11,093 bases of DNA from an uncultured Lachnospiraceae bacterium. Lineage in GTDB: Bacteria > Bacillota > Clostridia > Lachnospirales > Lachnospiraceae. Under the pieces are notes generated by a model. That model saw only the letters and a program-made list of their open reading frames with translations. It did no database searches and was not told where the DNA came from. Positions 1-6,768 of this stretch are shown here, one piece after another (within the stretch, counting starts at the first letter, position 1; each line of letters starts with the position of its first letter). The DNA is taken from NCBI GenBank assembly GCA_948468325.1, contig CAOKHR010000055.1, positions 1 to 11,093 of the forward strand, given 5' to 3'. Made by a program: the position numbers and the translations under genes.

Positions 1-21
1 TTACTTTAACGGCAGACGCAT

Positions 22-61
22 AAAAAGTCAACGAATCTTCCGGCAGAATTCGTTGATTTTT
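22..61. terminator. Bidirectional intrinsic terminator
   Basis: A perfect 9-bp inverted repeat (TCAACGAAT at 28-36, ATTCGTTGA at 48-56) encloses an 11-base loop. A run of five A precedes it and a run of five T follows it, so transcripts from either direction would end in a hairpin plus U-tract. It most likely ends a gene lying left of the window. No coding sequence is visible in 1-117. Confidence 0.75.
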
Positions 62-81
62 GTAAATCGCTGCTATATAAT
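53..81 (+). promoter_or_regulatory. SigA-type promoter of the amidase lipoprotein gene
   Basis: TTGATT at 53-58 and TATAAT at 76-81 are separated by exactly 17 bases; the -10 is perfect and the -35 matches consensus at four of six positions. Transcription would start near 88, giving a leader of about 30 bases with GAGGG at 106-110, seven bases before the ATG. The -35 lies in the 3' arm and T-tract of the preceding terminator. Confidence 0.7.
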
Positions 82-117
82 TGTGTTCGTGAAATAAAAA
101 AGAAAGAGGGAAACACA

Positions 118-1239
118 ATGCGGCAAATAAAACAAAAGAATTTTCATCATCTGCTCCTGATTTTTATTGTTGCGCTTTTTTTATGCGGCTGCGGCAAGAC
201 AGGCGAGCTTTCCGTCAAAGACAGCCGGACGCCGGAATCAGAAACGAAACAGACGGAAATTACCACAGAAACAGAAGATACACAGAGCAAAGATTTACAG
301 GGCGAAAATTTGCAGCCCGAAAATTCAGAGCCTGCCCAAACGCAGCCCACAGAAGAAACAGAAAGCTCTCTTCCGGAAACAGCCGAAAATCCCGACAGCA
401 TTGCCGTGACGGAAATTGTAACTACAGATTCGGTAAACATCCGCATTGCCCCCAGCCTGGACGCTGACGTATACCAGATAGCAAAAACCCGGACAGTTTT
501 AAATAAGGTCAGCGAAGCAGACGGCTGGACAAAAATACTGATTGACGGCACTTATTATTATGTAAAAAGCGATTATGTAAAAGACAGGCTCCTTCCCGGC
601 GAAAGCACAGGATATTTAATAGCCATTGACGCCGGACACCAGGCAAAGGGAAACAGTGAAACAGAACCTATAGGCCCCGGCTCTTCCGAAATGAAAGCAA
701 AAGTCGCCAGCGGAACGAGAGGCGCCGCTTCCAGCCTTGCAGAATACGAACTGACACTTCAGGTTTCTCTGAAATTGAGAGATGAACTGGAAGCAAGAGG
801 ATACGATGTTCTGATGATACGTGAAAGCAATGACGTAAATATCAGCAATGCAGAGCGTGCGGAAATTGCCAATCAGGCAGGCGCCGACGCTTTCATCCGT
901 GTACATGCCAACGGTTCCGAAAACAGCGGTACAAACGGCGCCATGACAATCTGCCAGACTTCCGGCAATCCCTATAACGCATCCCTTTACAGCCAGAGCA
1001 AACGTTTATCTTCCAGAGTTTTAGATTCTCTTGCCGCTGCAACCGGCTGCCAGAAACAATATGTATGGGAAACGGATACTATGACAGGCATCAACTGGTG
1101 CCAGACGCCTGTGACCATAGTAGAAATGGGCTATATGACCAATCCCACCGAAGATCTGAATATGGCATCCGCAGATTACCAGTACAAAATTGCCGCAGGC
1201 ATCGCAGACGGCATTGATGCTTATTTTGAAGCAGAGTAG
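118..1239 (+). CDS. N-acetylmuramoyl-L-alanine amidase lipoprotein with SH3-like domain
   Basis: Predicted membrane-anchored peptidoglycan hydrolase that cleaves the amide bond between N-acetylmuramic acid and L-alanine. Seen in the 373-residue product: a lysine/histidine-containing start, a hydrophobic stretch (12-22) and a lipobox-like LCGC with candidate lipidated Cys25; then a low-complexity Glu/Thr/Gln/Pro linker (about 28-95), which would span wall material; an SH3b-like domain (about 97-155, with the typical VNIRIAPS start); and an Amidase_3 domain (about 165-371). The zinc and catalytic residues of that family are visible: His174 in DAGH, Glu209 in LAEYE, His263 in RVHAN, and Glu336 in VEMGYMTN. 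All are intact, so activity is likely. It has its own promoter and a GAGGG ribosome binding site and appears monocistronic, ending in a hairpin shared with the convergent permease gene. Physiological role (cell separation, wall turnover or spore-related) cannot be told from sequence. Confidence 0.93.
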   Translation: MRQIKQKNFHHLLLIFIVALFLCGCGKTGELSVKDSRTPESETKQTEITTETEDTQSKDLQGENLQPENSEPAQTQPTEETESSLPETAENPDSIAVTEIVTTDSVNIRIAPSLDADVYQIAKTRTVLNKVSEADGWTKILIDGTYYYVKSDYVKDRLLPGESTGYLIAIDAGHQAKGNSETEPIGPGSSEMKAKVASGTRGAASSLAEYELTLQVSLKLRDELEARGYDVLMIRESNDVNISNAERAEIANQAGADAFIRVHANGSENSGTNGAMTICQTSGNPYNASLYSQSKRLSSRVLDSLAAATGCQKQYVWETDTMTGINWCQTPVTIVEMGYMTNPTEDLNMASADYQYKIAAGIADGIDAYFEAE

Positions 1240-1258
1240 GCGCCGCCTACTCTGCTTT
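1228..1258. terminator. Shared hairpin between convergent genes, holding both stop codons
   Basis: GCAGAGTAGGC at 1231-1241 pairs perfectly with 1245-1255 across a 3-base loop. AA (1229-1230) with TT (1256-1257) and a G-T pair extend the stem to about 14 bp. The amidase stop TAG (1237-1239) lies in one arm and the permease stop TAG (1249-1247 on the minus strand) in the other; both genes end in GCA GAG TAG. The U-tract is poor on both sides (TTTGGCATTTTT on plus, none on minus), so terminator function is likely but not textbook. Confidence 0.7.
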
Positions 1259-3148
1259 GGCATTTTTCACATAAACAGAAACAGAACAATGATAATACAA
1301 AAGAAATACTGCAAAAATCACTCCGACACTGGCAAGATAAAGCACAAACAAATTCTGATACATCATTTTCTCAAGGGCATGTACGGAAAAATAAGACGAT
1401 ACCGCCATCACAAGAAACGGCAGGGCATATGCCGTTTTCAGCTCATGCGAAAGAGATTTCTTTAATGTCCTGCCGGAAACTCCCAGCTTTCGCAGCACCA
1501 GAATTCTCTCTTTTTCCTCAAATGCATCATTGTACAGCTTCATAAACAAAATACTTCCGCTTGCCAGAATAAATACCATAAACATAAAAATACAAATCGT
1601 ATACAATACTTTTACCCATTCCAGATCACTGCTGTTTGGATCAATGATAACTCTTGCAATTTTTTCTTCCGTGATGTCATTTAATGTATCAAGCTCATCC
1701 CTGGATGCCGCAAAATTATACATATCCTCGATTCCGTAATGATATGTCCTCATTTCTTCTCCCAAAGGCTTTAATCTCTCATACTCTTTGTCATTTACTA
1801 CATAAAAACTCATCATTTCCTGAAAATATCCCATATACGGTATATTTGTGTCTTCAATCTGACGATAAGTCTTTCCGTCAATCGCAACTGTTTCTTTCGA
1901 ACGGTCTGTAATAAGAGAAAGCATATATAAATGCGACGCCTTAATAATTTCATCATCCTCCGGCTCTCTTATATCAAATTCCAGCCCGACTCTTTCGGCC
2001 AGTTCTTTTAATTGTGAATAGGGAAGTACACAATAGCCGCCGTAATTAAACCGTGTATCCACAATAGAATCATCCAGCATCAGCATAGAAATTTCTCCGC
2101 TGTAAATAATTTTATTATCTTTTTCAATCAGCGGCCGGATGATTCCATCCAATCCCTCTTTACTGCTCATAAACTGGTACGTATACGTATTCCGGAAATG
2201 AATGATTGCATCATAACGCATTTTCATTGCAAAACCCGTCGCAAGCGCCGTCACGGAACAAATCATCAGCACGCAGGTCATTGCATAAGTACGGTAATTT
2301 TTTTTCATTCGAAAAATCACCTGATTCATCCAGAGCGTTCTTTCTTTTTTGTATAAAAACAGTTTTCTTCTGGCAAGATTCTGGAAAAAAAACGGAATCA
2401 GACCGCCGAATAACAGATAGACGCCTGCTACAACGAGCACGACTGCCGCCATAACATTTCCCATCACTTCCTGCCCGCCTTCTTTCACTGCGAAGTAATA
2501 TCCAAACCCTAAAACAACTACTCCCAGAATTGTCTTTATAATCAAAACACTGCTTTTTTGCTTTACATATTCATTCTGTCTGGATGCAGAAACCATTTCA
2601 AGCACACTGCTTCTTACAATATTCACATAGCCTTTTACAGCAAATATCATATACATCATAAGATAAACAGCCGCCGTAATCAAAATGGGTTTTCCCGTAA
2701 CGGTAAAAGAAATTTCTACGGTAATATCCGATATTGCCAGCAATATCATCTGGAATAACTGCGTTGTAAGTATACCGGCCCCGATTCCGAGAAGAAAGGC
2801 AGAAATACCAATCATAACAGTCTCTATCATATAGAGATGCCCGATTTTCTGATTCGTCAGCCCCATAAAAATATAGATACCGATTTCTTTTTTCCTTTTT
2901 GTAAGAAAGACATTTGTCGCATACCATAAAAAGAAAAACATAAAACATCCCAGTACAAAAGATATGACCTGAATAATAATCTCAATATATTCTTTGTTCT
3001 TCCCTCCCAGTCCATCAAAAATACCAGAATATACAATATTTTGAAAATTTAAAAATACTAAAATCGTAAAAGCCAGAGATAAGATGACTGCCAGATAGTT
3101 TTTAAAACTGCTCCTGAAATTCATCAGAGCCAATTTCATCATACGCAA
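1247..3148 (-). CDS. BceB-type ABC transporter permease (FtsX family)
   Basis: Membrane subunit of a bacitracin/antimicrobial-peptide detoxification transporter of the BceAB type, which in studied Firmicutes frees lipid II-cycle targets from peptide antibiotics and acts as the sensor for its partner kinase. The 633-residue product has the family's 10-helix plan: TM1 about 18-40, TM2 55-82, then TM3 and TM4 at about 108-135 and 152-172, TM5 200-220, TM6 231-255, TM7 287-308, a large extracellular domain of about 205 residues (309-513), and TM8-10 at about 514-537, 573-590 and 599-621. The extracytoplasmic domain between TM7 and TM8 is the diagnostic trait. FtsX coupling segments lie at about 84-109 and 546-570. 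Length is close to B. subtilis BceB. The start given is TTG, chosen because GGAGG (3162-3158) sits 9 bases before it; ATG codons at 3142 and 3139 are alternatives, the first overlapping the ATPase stop as ATGA. Translationally coupled to the ATPase gene. Confidence 0.93.
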   Translation of the reverse strand: MRMMKLALMNFRSSFKNYLAVILSLAFTILVFLNFQNIVYSGIFDGLGGKNKEYIEIIIQVISFVLGCFMFFFLWYATNVFLTKRKKEIGIYIFMGLTNQKIGHLYMIETVMIGISAFLLGIGAGILTTQLFQMILLAISDITVEISFTVTGKPILITAAVYLMMYMIFAVKGYVNIVRSSVLEMVSASRQNEYVKQKSSVLIIKTILGVVVLGFGYYFAVKEGGQEVMGNVMAAVVLVVAGVYLLFGGLIPFFFQNLARRKLFLYKKERTLWMNQVIFRMKKNYRTYAMTCVLMICSVTALATGFAMKMRYDAIIHFRNTYTYQFMSSKEGLDGIIRPLIEKDNKIIYSGEISMLMLDDSIVDTRFNYGGYCVLPYSQLKELAERVGLEFDIREPEDDEIIKASHLYMLSLITDRSKETVAIDGKTYRQIEDTNIPYMGYFQEMMSFYVVNDKEYERLKPLGEEMRTYHYGIEDMYNFAASRDELDTLNDITEEKIARVIIDPNSSDLEWVKVLYTICIFMFMVFILASGSILFMKLYNDAFEEKERILVLRKLGVSGRTLKKSLSHELKTAYALPFLVMAVSSYFSVHALEKMMYQNLFVLYLASVGVIFAVFLLYYHCSVSVYVKNAKAE

Positions 3149-3906
3149 GAGAAGTCACCTCCCATAGAAGACTGCATATCTACGATTCGGTTATAAAATT
3201 CTTTTCTGTCACTTCCTTTGCTTAACCGGCACTGCATCTGGCCGTCGCTTAAAATATAGACATCTTTTGCATAAGATGCGCTAAATGCATCATGCGTTAC
3301 CATAAGAATCGCTGCCCGTCCGCTGTCATTGGCTGCTTTTAAACATTCCAGCAAATCTTTGCCGGACTTAGAATCCAATGCTCCCGTCGGTTCATCCGCA
3401 AAAATAATTTCCGGATCTGTAATGAAAGCTCGGCATGCAGCGCCTCTTTGCTTCTGCCCGCCGGACAATTGATAAGGATACTTTTTCACATGTTCTTTCA
3501 GGCCAAACATGGCACAGAGCTCATCGGCCTTTTTTATGCAGGTTTTGCCGGGAACTCCGTTCAATGAAAGCGGCAGCACAATATTATCCTGCAGCGTCAT
3601 TGTATCCAGCAGATTATAATCCTGAAAAATAAAACCGATTTTATCTCTGCGGATTTTGGACAATTCCTTATTGGATGCTCTTGTAATATCTTTCCCGTCT
3701 AACAAAACCGTGCCCTGCGTAGGTTTATCAATGGTAGAAAGAATATTTAAAAGCGTCGTCTTGCCGGAGCCGCTCGGTCCCATAATTGCAATGAAATCAT
3801 TCCGGCAGATTTCCAAATCAATACCTTTTAAAACTTTCGTGCTAAAACCTTTCGTTCCATAACTTTTCATCAGATTTTTAATCTCGACTACCTTTTTTTC
3901 ATTCAT
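3139..3906 (-). CDS. BceA-type ABC transporter ATP-binding protein
   Basis: Cytoplasmic ATPase that powers the adjoining BceB-type permease. All nucleotide-binding motifs are present in the 255-residue product: Walker A GPSGSGKT (43-50), Q-loop Gln95 in FQDYNLL, ABC signature LSGGQ (147-151), Walker B IIFADE (167-172) with catalytic Glu172, D-loop GALDS (175-179) and H-loop His205 in MVTHD. Sequence and length fit the MacB/LolD/BceA branch of small export-type ATPases. The start is secure: ATG preceded by AAGGAGG with an 8-base gap. The stop overlaps the permease start, so the two are made together. A perfect -10 and a tandem BceR-type operator lie upstream, so this pair is probably induced by the response regulator encoded at 6765-7454. 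No odd residues. Confidence 0.95.
   Translation of the reverse strand: MNEKKVVEIKNLMKSYGTKGFSTKVLKGIDLEICRNDFIAIMGPSGSGKTTLLNILSTIDKPTQGTVLLDGKDITRASNKELSKIRRDKIGFIFQDYNLLDTMTLQDNIVLPLSLNGVPGKTCIKKADELCAMFGLKEHVKKYPYQLSGGQKQRGAACRAFITDPEIIFADEPTGALDSKSGKDLLECLKAANDSGRAAILMVTHDAFSASYAKDVYILSDGQMQCRLSKGSDRKEFYNRIVDMQSSMGGDFSCV
3148..3163 (-). promoter_or_regulatory. Ribosome binding site supporting a TTG start for the permease
   Basis: On the minus strand GGGAGGTGA (3163-3155) lies inside the last codons of the ATPase gene. From GGAGG there are 9 bases to TTG (3148) but 15 to the first in-frame ATG (3142). The spacing favours TTG initiation with a 10-base gene overlap, although ATG at 3142 would give the common ATGA overlap. 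Confidence 0.55.
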
Positions 3907-3930
3907 GTCGGTTACCTCCTTACAGGAAGT

Positions 3931-3936
3931 ATTATA
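3931..3936 (-). promoter_or_regulatory. -10 element of the transporter promoter, with weak -35
   Basis: TATAAT on the minus strand (3936-3931), 25 bases ahead of the ATPase ATG. The hexamer at the right distance for a -35 (17-base spacer, 3959-3954) reads AGGATT and is far from TTGACA. A good -10 with a poor -35 next to a regulator site is what an activator-dependent promoter looks like; the activator here would be the BceR-type regulator. Confidence 0.55.
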
Positions 3937-3958
3937 GAAAAAATGATTCCGAAAATCC

Positions 3959-3983
3959 TTACATTCGTATTACAGTTTTGTAA
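3959..3983 (-). promoter_or_regulatory. Tandem BceR-type operator (TNACA-N4-TGTAA)
   Basis: On the minus strand, TTACA-AAAC-TGTAA (3983-3970) is a perfect dyad matching the TNACA-N4-TGTAA form I recall as the binding motif of BceR-like regulators. It is extended by flanking A and T to a 6-bp inverted repeat. A second copy, TAATA-CGAA-TGTAA (3972-3959), has one mismatch and overlaps the first with an 11-bp offset. The first dyad covers the end of the hydrolase gene including its TAA stop (3972-3970). Its centre is about 52 bases upstream of the expected start site, right for an activator. Binding by this window's own regulator is inferred. Confidence 0.65.
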
Positions 3984-5757
3984 TGTTGGCAGCGCTTATG
4001 ATTTTCCCTAATTCCGCCACAGCCTCATGCAGCCGCTTCACTTCTCTCTCCAATTCTGCCTTAACGCTTTCCTCTGCGGTCTTAAATCCGGCCGTACCGA
4101 CTCCGTTGCCTGCGCCAAGCCCGTAAAATGGCCGCACACTGCTTACAAGCTCTCTGATTTCCCCCTCGTATTCTCTGTATTCCCGTCGCATCTGACGGAG
4201 TTTTCTAATATCCCGGACCGCCTCTGCCATCACCTGAAATCTCGGAGAACGCCTGACTGCTGTCTGCTCTTTGCGGTACTCTCCAGGGTAGACAAAAAAC
4301 ATGTCTCCGGCCTCAAAATAAGCATGTGCATTATCTTCAAGCGGTCGTTCGCACCACGCGTCATACGCCCACTTTAAAAAACCGTCCGCTCCGCAAAACT
4401 CGGCATACCAGATAATCCATGCCGCTTCGCTGGGATCACTCATGGAAAACATTCCGGGATAATCGCCAATCATACTGTAAATGCTTGTAAGCTTTCCTTG
4501 TTTTCTCCGTTCTTCTGCCACCGACCTGAAAAGAGACAGCGGGATATTATTCTGGCATATATTGGAAATATGAGGTGTCACTGTAAAAAGGCGGTCCCAG
4601 ATCTTTTTGCTGTAGCTGCCGACAGCTCCGCCGGTTTTCAATGACTTTCCGTCTTTATTTTTCACACGCTCAATTAAATTCAAAGCTGCCTGCATCTCTT
4701 CCTTTGGCCGCTCGTCCATCGCAAGTATCACCTGCCCGAACCAGCCTTTGCTATCTAAATGTTTCACAAAGCTTTTCAGAAAAGGCGTCCATGCCTCTTT
4801 CCACATCTCTGTCTGCGGCGCTGCTTTCTGCATTTTTTCCATTCCGTCTTCTGTATACCGCAAAATATTTTCCCATGGAACAATGGAATAACATTCTATA
4901 TAGGAAACTTTTACTTCCTGCAGCAGAAATTCCACCCATTTGTCAAAATCCGTATAATCAAATTCCCACATTCCGTCTTTTTTCATCCATTTTATCATAG
5001 AAGGATAATCGCACCAGGTCTGATGATACCAAGGTTCTTCCACAATGGAAGCCGTCCCCGTTTTCCCTCCGGCTTCTATATACGGCCTCATCTGGTTTTT
5101 TACAATTGCCAGATGTTCTTTTGAAAAAGGCCGGACGTGATAATACACTGCACTTGCATACGGATACTGCCAGAGATTTAAATAATAATCTTCCCCGTCT
5201 TTGAGCTCCAGATTCAAAATCCGCAGCGCAAGAATCAATTCCGGCTTTTGGCCGTCAGAAAGATTAACCTGAATTTTTCCCGTATAATTCCCAGACACTG
5301 CATTTTTGGATACGGACACGGTAATCCAGAACGGCTGTATAATCTTCCCGTCCACTTCTGTCATCAACCGCTCTTCCATATCAGCTCCCCAGATTACATC
5401 CGCGCTAAGACTCCTGTTTCCGGCAGGCGCATAAGGAGGTTTAAACGGGCGCGGACTGGGTATCCAGTTGCTTCCGGTATAGGTAGGGATAAATTTTTGA
5501 AATTCGGCTTTTATGCTAATTTCCGCTGTCGGATTTCCGTTTTCATCTATGACCTCTCCGGAAATCAGAGATGCTTTTTCGATTCCCTGCTCTGCAAGCA
5601 GTACTGCTGCCGCATTTCCCTCGTCATTTTTCCATAAGGTCATGTTGCTTTTCGTATTTACGTTCTGCAGGTACATCTGAAATTGTACAGGCTCCGCCCG
5701 CCGCTCTTTCGAAATAAATGTACAGCAGGCTTTCATTTTTCCGTCTGTAGTATGCAT
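3970..5757 (-). CDS. GH123/DUF4091-type glycoside hydrolase-like protein
   Basis: Predicted carbohydrate-active enzyme of the DUF4091/GH123 type. The characterised GH123 enzymes are beta-N-acetylgalactosaminidases; substrate here is unknown. The 595-residue product reads as an N-terminal beta-sandwich-like part (about 1-185), an alpha/beta barrel-like part (about 190-490), and a charged helical tail (about 505-590) rich in Arg/Glu. The segment GQVILAMDERP (341-351) holds adjacent Asp348-Glu349, matching the Asp-Glu pair used in GH123 substrate-assisted catalysis; the conserved late segment FLKWAYDAW...GDMFFVYPGE (460-493) is typical of DUF4091. No signal peptide or membrane segment, so it should act in the cytoplasm on imported or internal glycans. 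Start is firm: GGAGGTG with 7 bases to ATG. It follows the kinase gene by 42 bases without an evident promoter and precedes the transporter operator, so it interrupts the usual order of a Bce module. Family fairly sure, activity not. Confidence 0.8.
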   Translation of the reverse strand: MHTTDGKMKACCTFISKERRAEPVQFQMYLQNVNTKSNMTLWKNDEGNAAAVLLAEQGIEKASLISGEVIDENGNPTAEISIKAEFQKFIPTYTGSNWIPSPRPFKPPYAPAGNRSLSADVIWGADMEERLMTEVDGKIIQPFWITVSVSKNAVSGNYTGKIQVNLSDGQKPELILALRILNLELKDGEDYYLNLWQYPYASAVYYHVRPFSKEHLAIVKNQMRPYIEAGGKTGTASIVEEPWYHQTWCDYPSMIKWMKKDGMWEFDYTDFDKWVEFLLQEVKVSYIECYSIVPWENILRYTEDGMEKMQKAAPQTEMWKEAWTPFLKSFVKHLDSKGWFGQVILAMDERPKEEMQAALNLIERVKNKDGKSLKTGGAVGSYSKKIWDRLFTVTPHISNICQNNIPLSLFRSVAEERRKQGKLTSIYSMIGDYPGMFSMSDPSEAAWIIWYAEFCGADGFLKWAYDAWCERPLEDNAHAYFEAGDMFFVYPGEYRKEQTAVRRSPRFQVMAEAVRDIRKLRQMRREYREYEGEIRELVSSVRPFYGLGAGNGVGTAGFKTAEESVKAELEREVKRLHEAVAELGKIISAANITKL

Positions 5758-5758
5758 G

Positions 5759-5790
5759 CTTTAACACCTCCAAATCCTGACTTTAACACC
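5759..5790 (-). repeat. 10-bp direct repeat, two helical turns apart, before the hydrolase gene
   Basis: GGTGTTAAAG on the minus strand occurs twice, at 5790-5781 and 5768-5759, offset by 22 bp. The copy nearer the gene overlaps the ribosome binding site (GGAGGTG). It may be a regulator site, a translational control element, or chance. Confidence 0.4.
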
Positions 5791-5799
5791 GGCTGCGAA

Positions 5800-6768
5800 T
5801 CACTGTACCCGTTTCATCTCAATGCAAAAGCTGGTATAGCATCCCTGCCTGCTCTCCACGGATATATCATGCCCCAGTTTCTTTAAAATTTTTGCCGTCA
5901 TATAAAGTCCCATTCCTGTAGATTTATATTTACCGTTGTGATGACTGCTTCCGGTATATCCTTTCTCAAAAATCCGGCGTATATCGCTTTGTGCAATTCC
6001 CTCTCCATAGTCTTTTAGAAACAGCCTGACACTCTCTTTTGTCTGCTCGCTCCAGATTTTTATCATCGGCTGCTCCATGGCATATTTCACCGCATTGCTA
6101 ATCAGCTGGTCCAGCACATATACCAGCCAGGCCTTATCGGTATAAACAAAGCAGTCGACCACCTCTGTTTCCAGCCGGAAATGATTTCTTATCAGGAAGA
6201 ACTGGTTGTTGTGTATCGATGTCCTCACACATTCCGGCAGGCTGACTGATTTTATCTGGATGTCAAACAAAACACTCTGCACTTTGCAGCCCAAAAGCGC
6301 TGATTTTAACTGATGATTGATGTGCTCCAGCTGCTCCCTTACAGACAGGCGCAGCGTTTCATCTTCAATCTTTTCAATCATCAAAAGACTGGCCGCCAGA
6401 GGAATCTTTACCTCGTGGCACCACTTGGCAATATAATCCTGCAAATCGCAATTCAAATCAAACTGCTCTTTTAATTCTTCCTGTAAAACTTTTGTATCAT
6501 GCACGGCAATATCGTAATTCTCCATATCCGGAAATTCCTGATATATGATTGTTTTTAACTGCATCATTTCAGCTTTTCTATGGCGGAAATTCCGAAATTT
6601 CAGATAATCGAAAACAGCAAAAAAACAGCCCGCAGCCGCCAGCAGAAAATCCAGATAAAGCAGATATTGCAGCTTAACTTCCGGTAAAAGAAAAATGAAA
6701 TAAAGATTATAGGCAAGACATAAAAATAAGCTGAATAAAATTTGTTTTCTTCTTTTCAGATAATTCAT
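5800..6768 (-). CDS. BceS-type intramembrane-sensing histidine kinase
   Basis: Membrane sensor kinase that autophosphorylates and passes phosphate to the regulator encoded just upstream. The 322-residue product has two helices (about 9-28 and 33-54) joined by only about five residues, so it has no extracellular sensing domain; in Bce systems the transporter does the sensing. Kinase core: H-box KWCHEVKIP with phospho-acceptor His118, N-box QLISNAVKYA with Asn225, G1 box KDYGEGI (252-258), F-box-like IFEKGY (266-271) and G2 box STGMGLYM (283-290). All key residues are present. The H-box form and the 322-residue length fit BceS/YvcQ-type kinases. The ATG overlaps the regulator stop as ATGA, so translation is coupled. 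A 42-base gap separates it from the hydrolase gene downstream; the matching transporter genes come after that. Confidence 0.92.
   Translation of the reverse strand: MNYLKRRKQILFSLFLCLAYNLYFIFLLPEVKLQYLLYLDFLLAAAGCFFAVFDYLKFRNFRHRKAEMMQLKTIIYQEFPDMENYDIAVHDTKVLQEELKEQFDLNCDLQDYIAKWCHEVKIPLAASLLMIEKIEDETLRLSVREQLEHINHQLKSALLGCKVQSVLFDIQIKSVSLPECVRTSIHNNQFFLIRNHFRLETEVVDCFVYTDKAWLVYVLDQLISNAVKYAMEQPMIKIWSEQTKESVRLFLKDYGEGIAQSDIRRIFEKGYTGSSHHNGKYKSTGMGLYMTAKILKKLGHDISVESRQGCYTSFCIEMKRVQ

Noticed and set aside
270..350. Short internal repeats in the amidase linker (LQGEN / LQPEN)
   Set aside because: Two imperfect units in a low-complexity Glu/Gln-rich linker; ordinary for surface-protein spacers and not a mobile or array element.
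147..551. Minus-strand open frame opposite the amidase gene
   Set aside because: It is a low-complexity Ser/Val-rich antisense shadow of the Glu/Thr linker, with no recognisable domain, while the plus-strand frame has a lipobox, SH3-like and amidase motifs.
541..590. Two TGTAA words in the amidase gene as a possible regulator site
   Set aside because: They are direct, not inverted, lie inside a coding region in Tyr-Val-Lys codons, and do not form the TNACA-N4-TGTAA dyad.
3937..3957. Weak hairpin GATTT-TCG-GAATC followed by a T-run between the hydrolase and ATPase genes (minus strand)
   Set aside because: The stem is only five pairs including a G-T, too weak to call a terminator; it could at most attenuate readthrough into the transporter genes.
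4759..5124. Plus-strand open frame inside the hydrolase gene
   Set aside because: Rich in Phe/His/Arg/Pro, no ribosome binding site, no domain; an antisense shadow of a well-supported gene.
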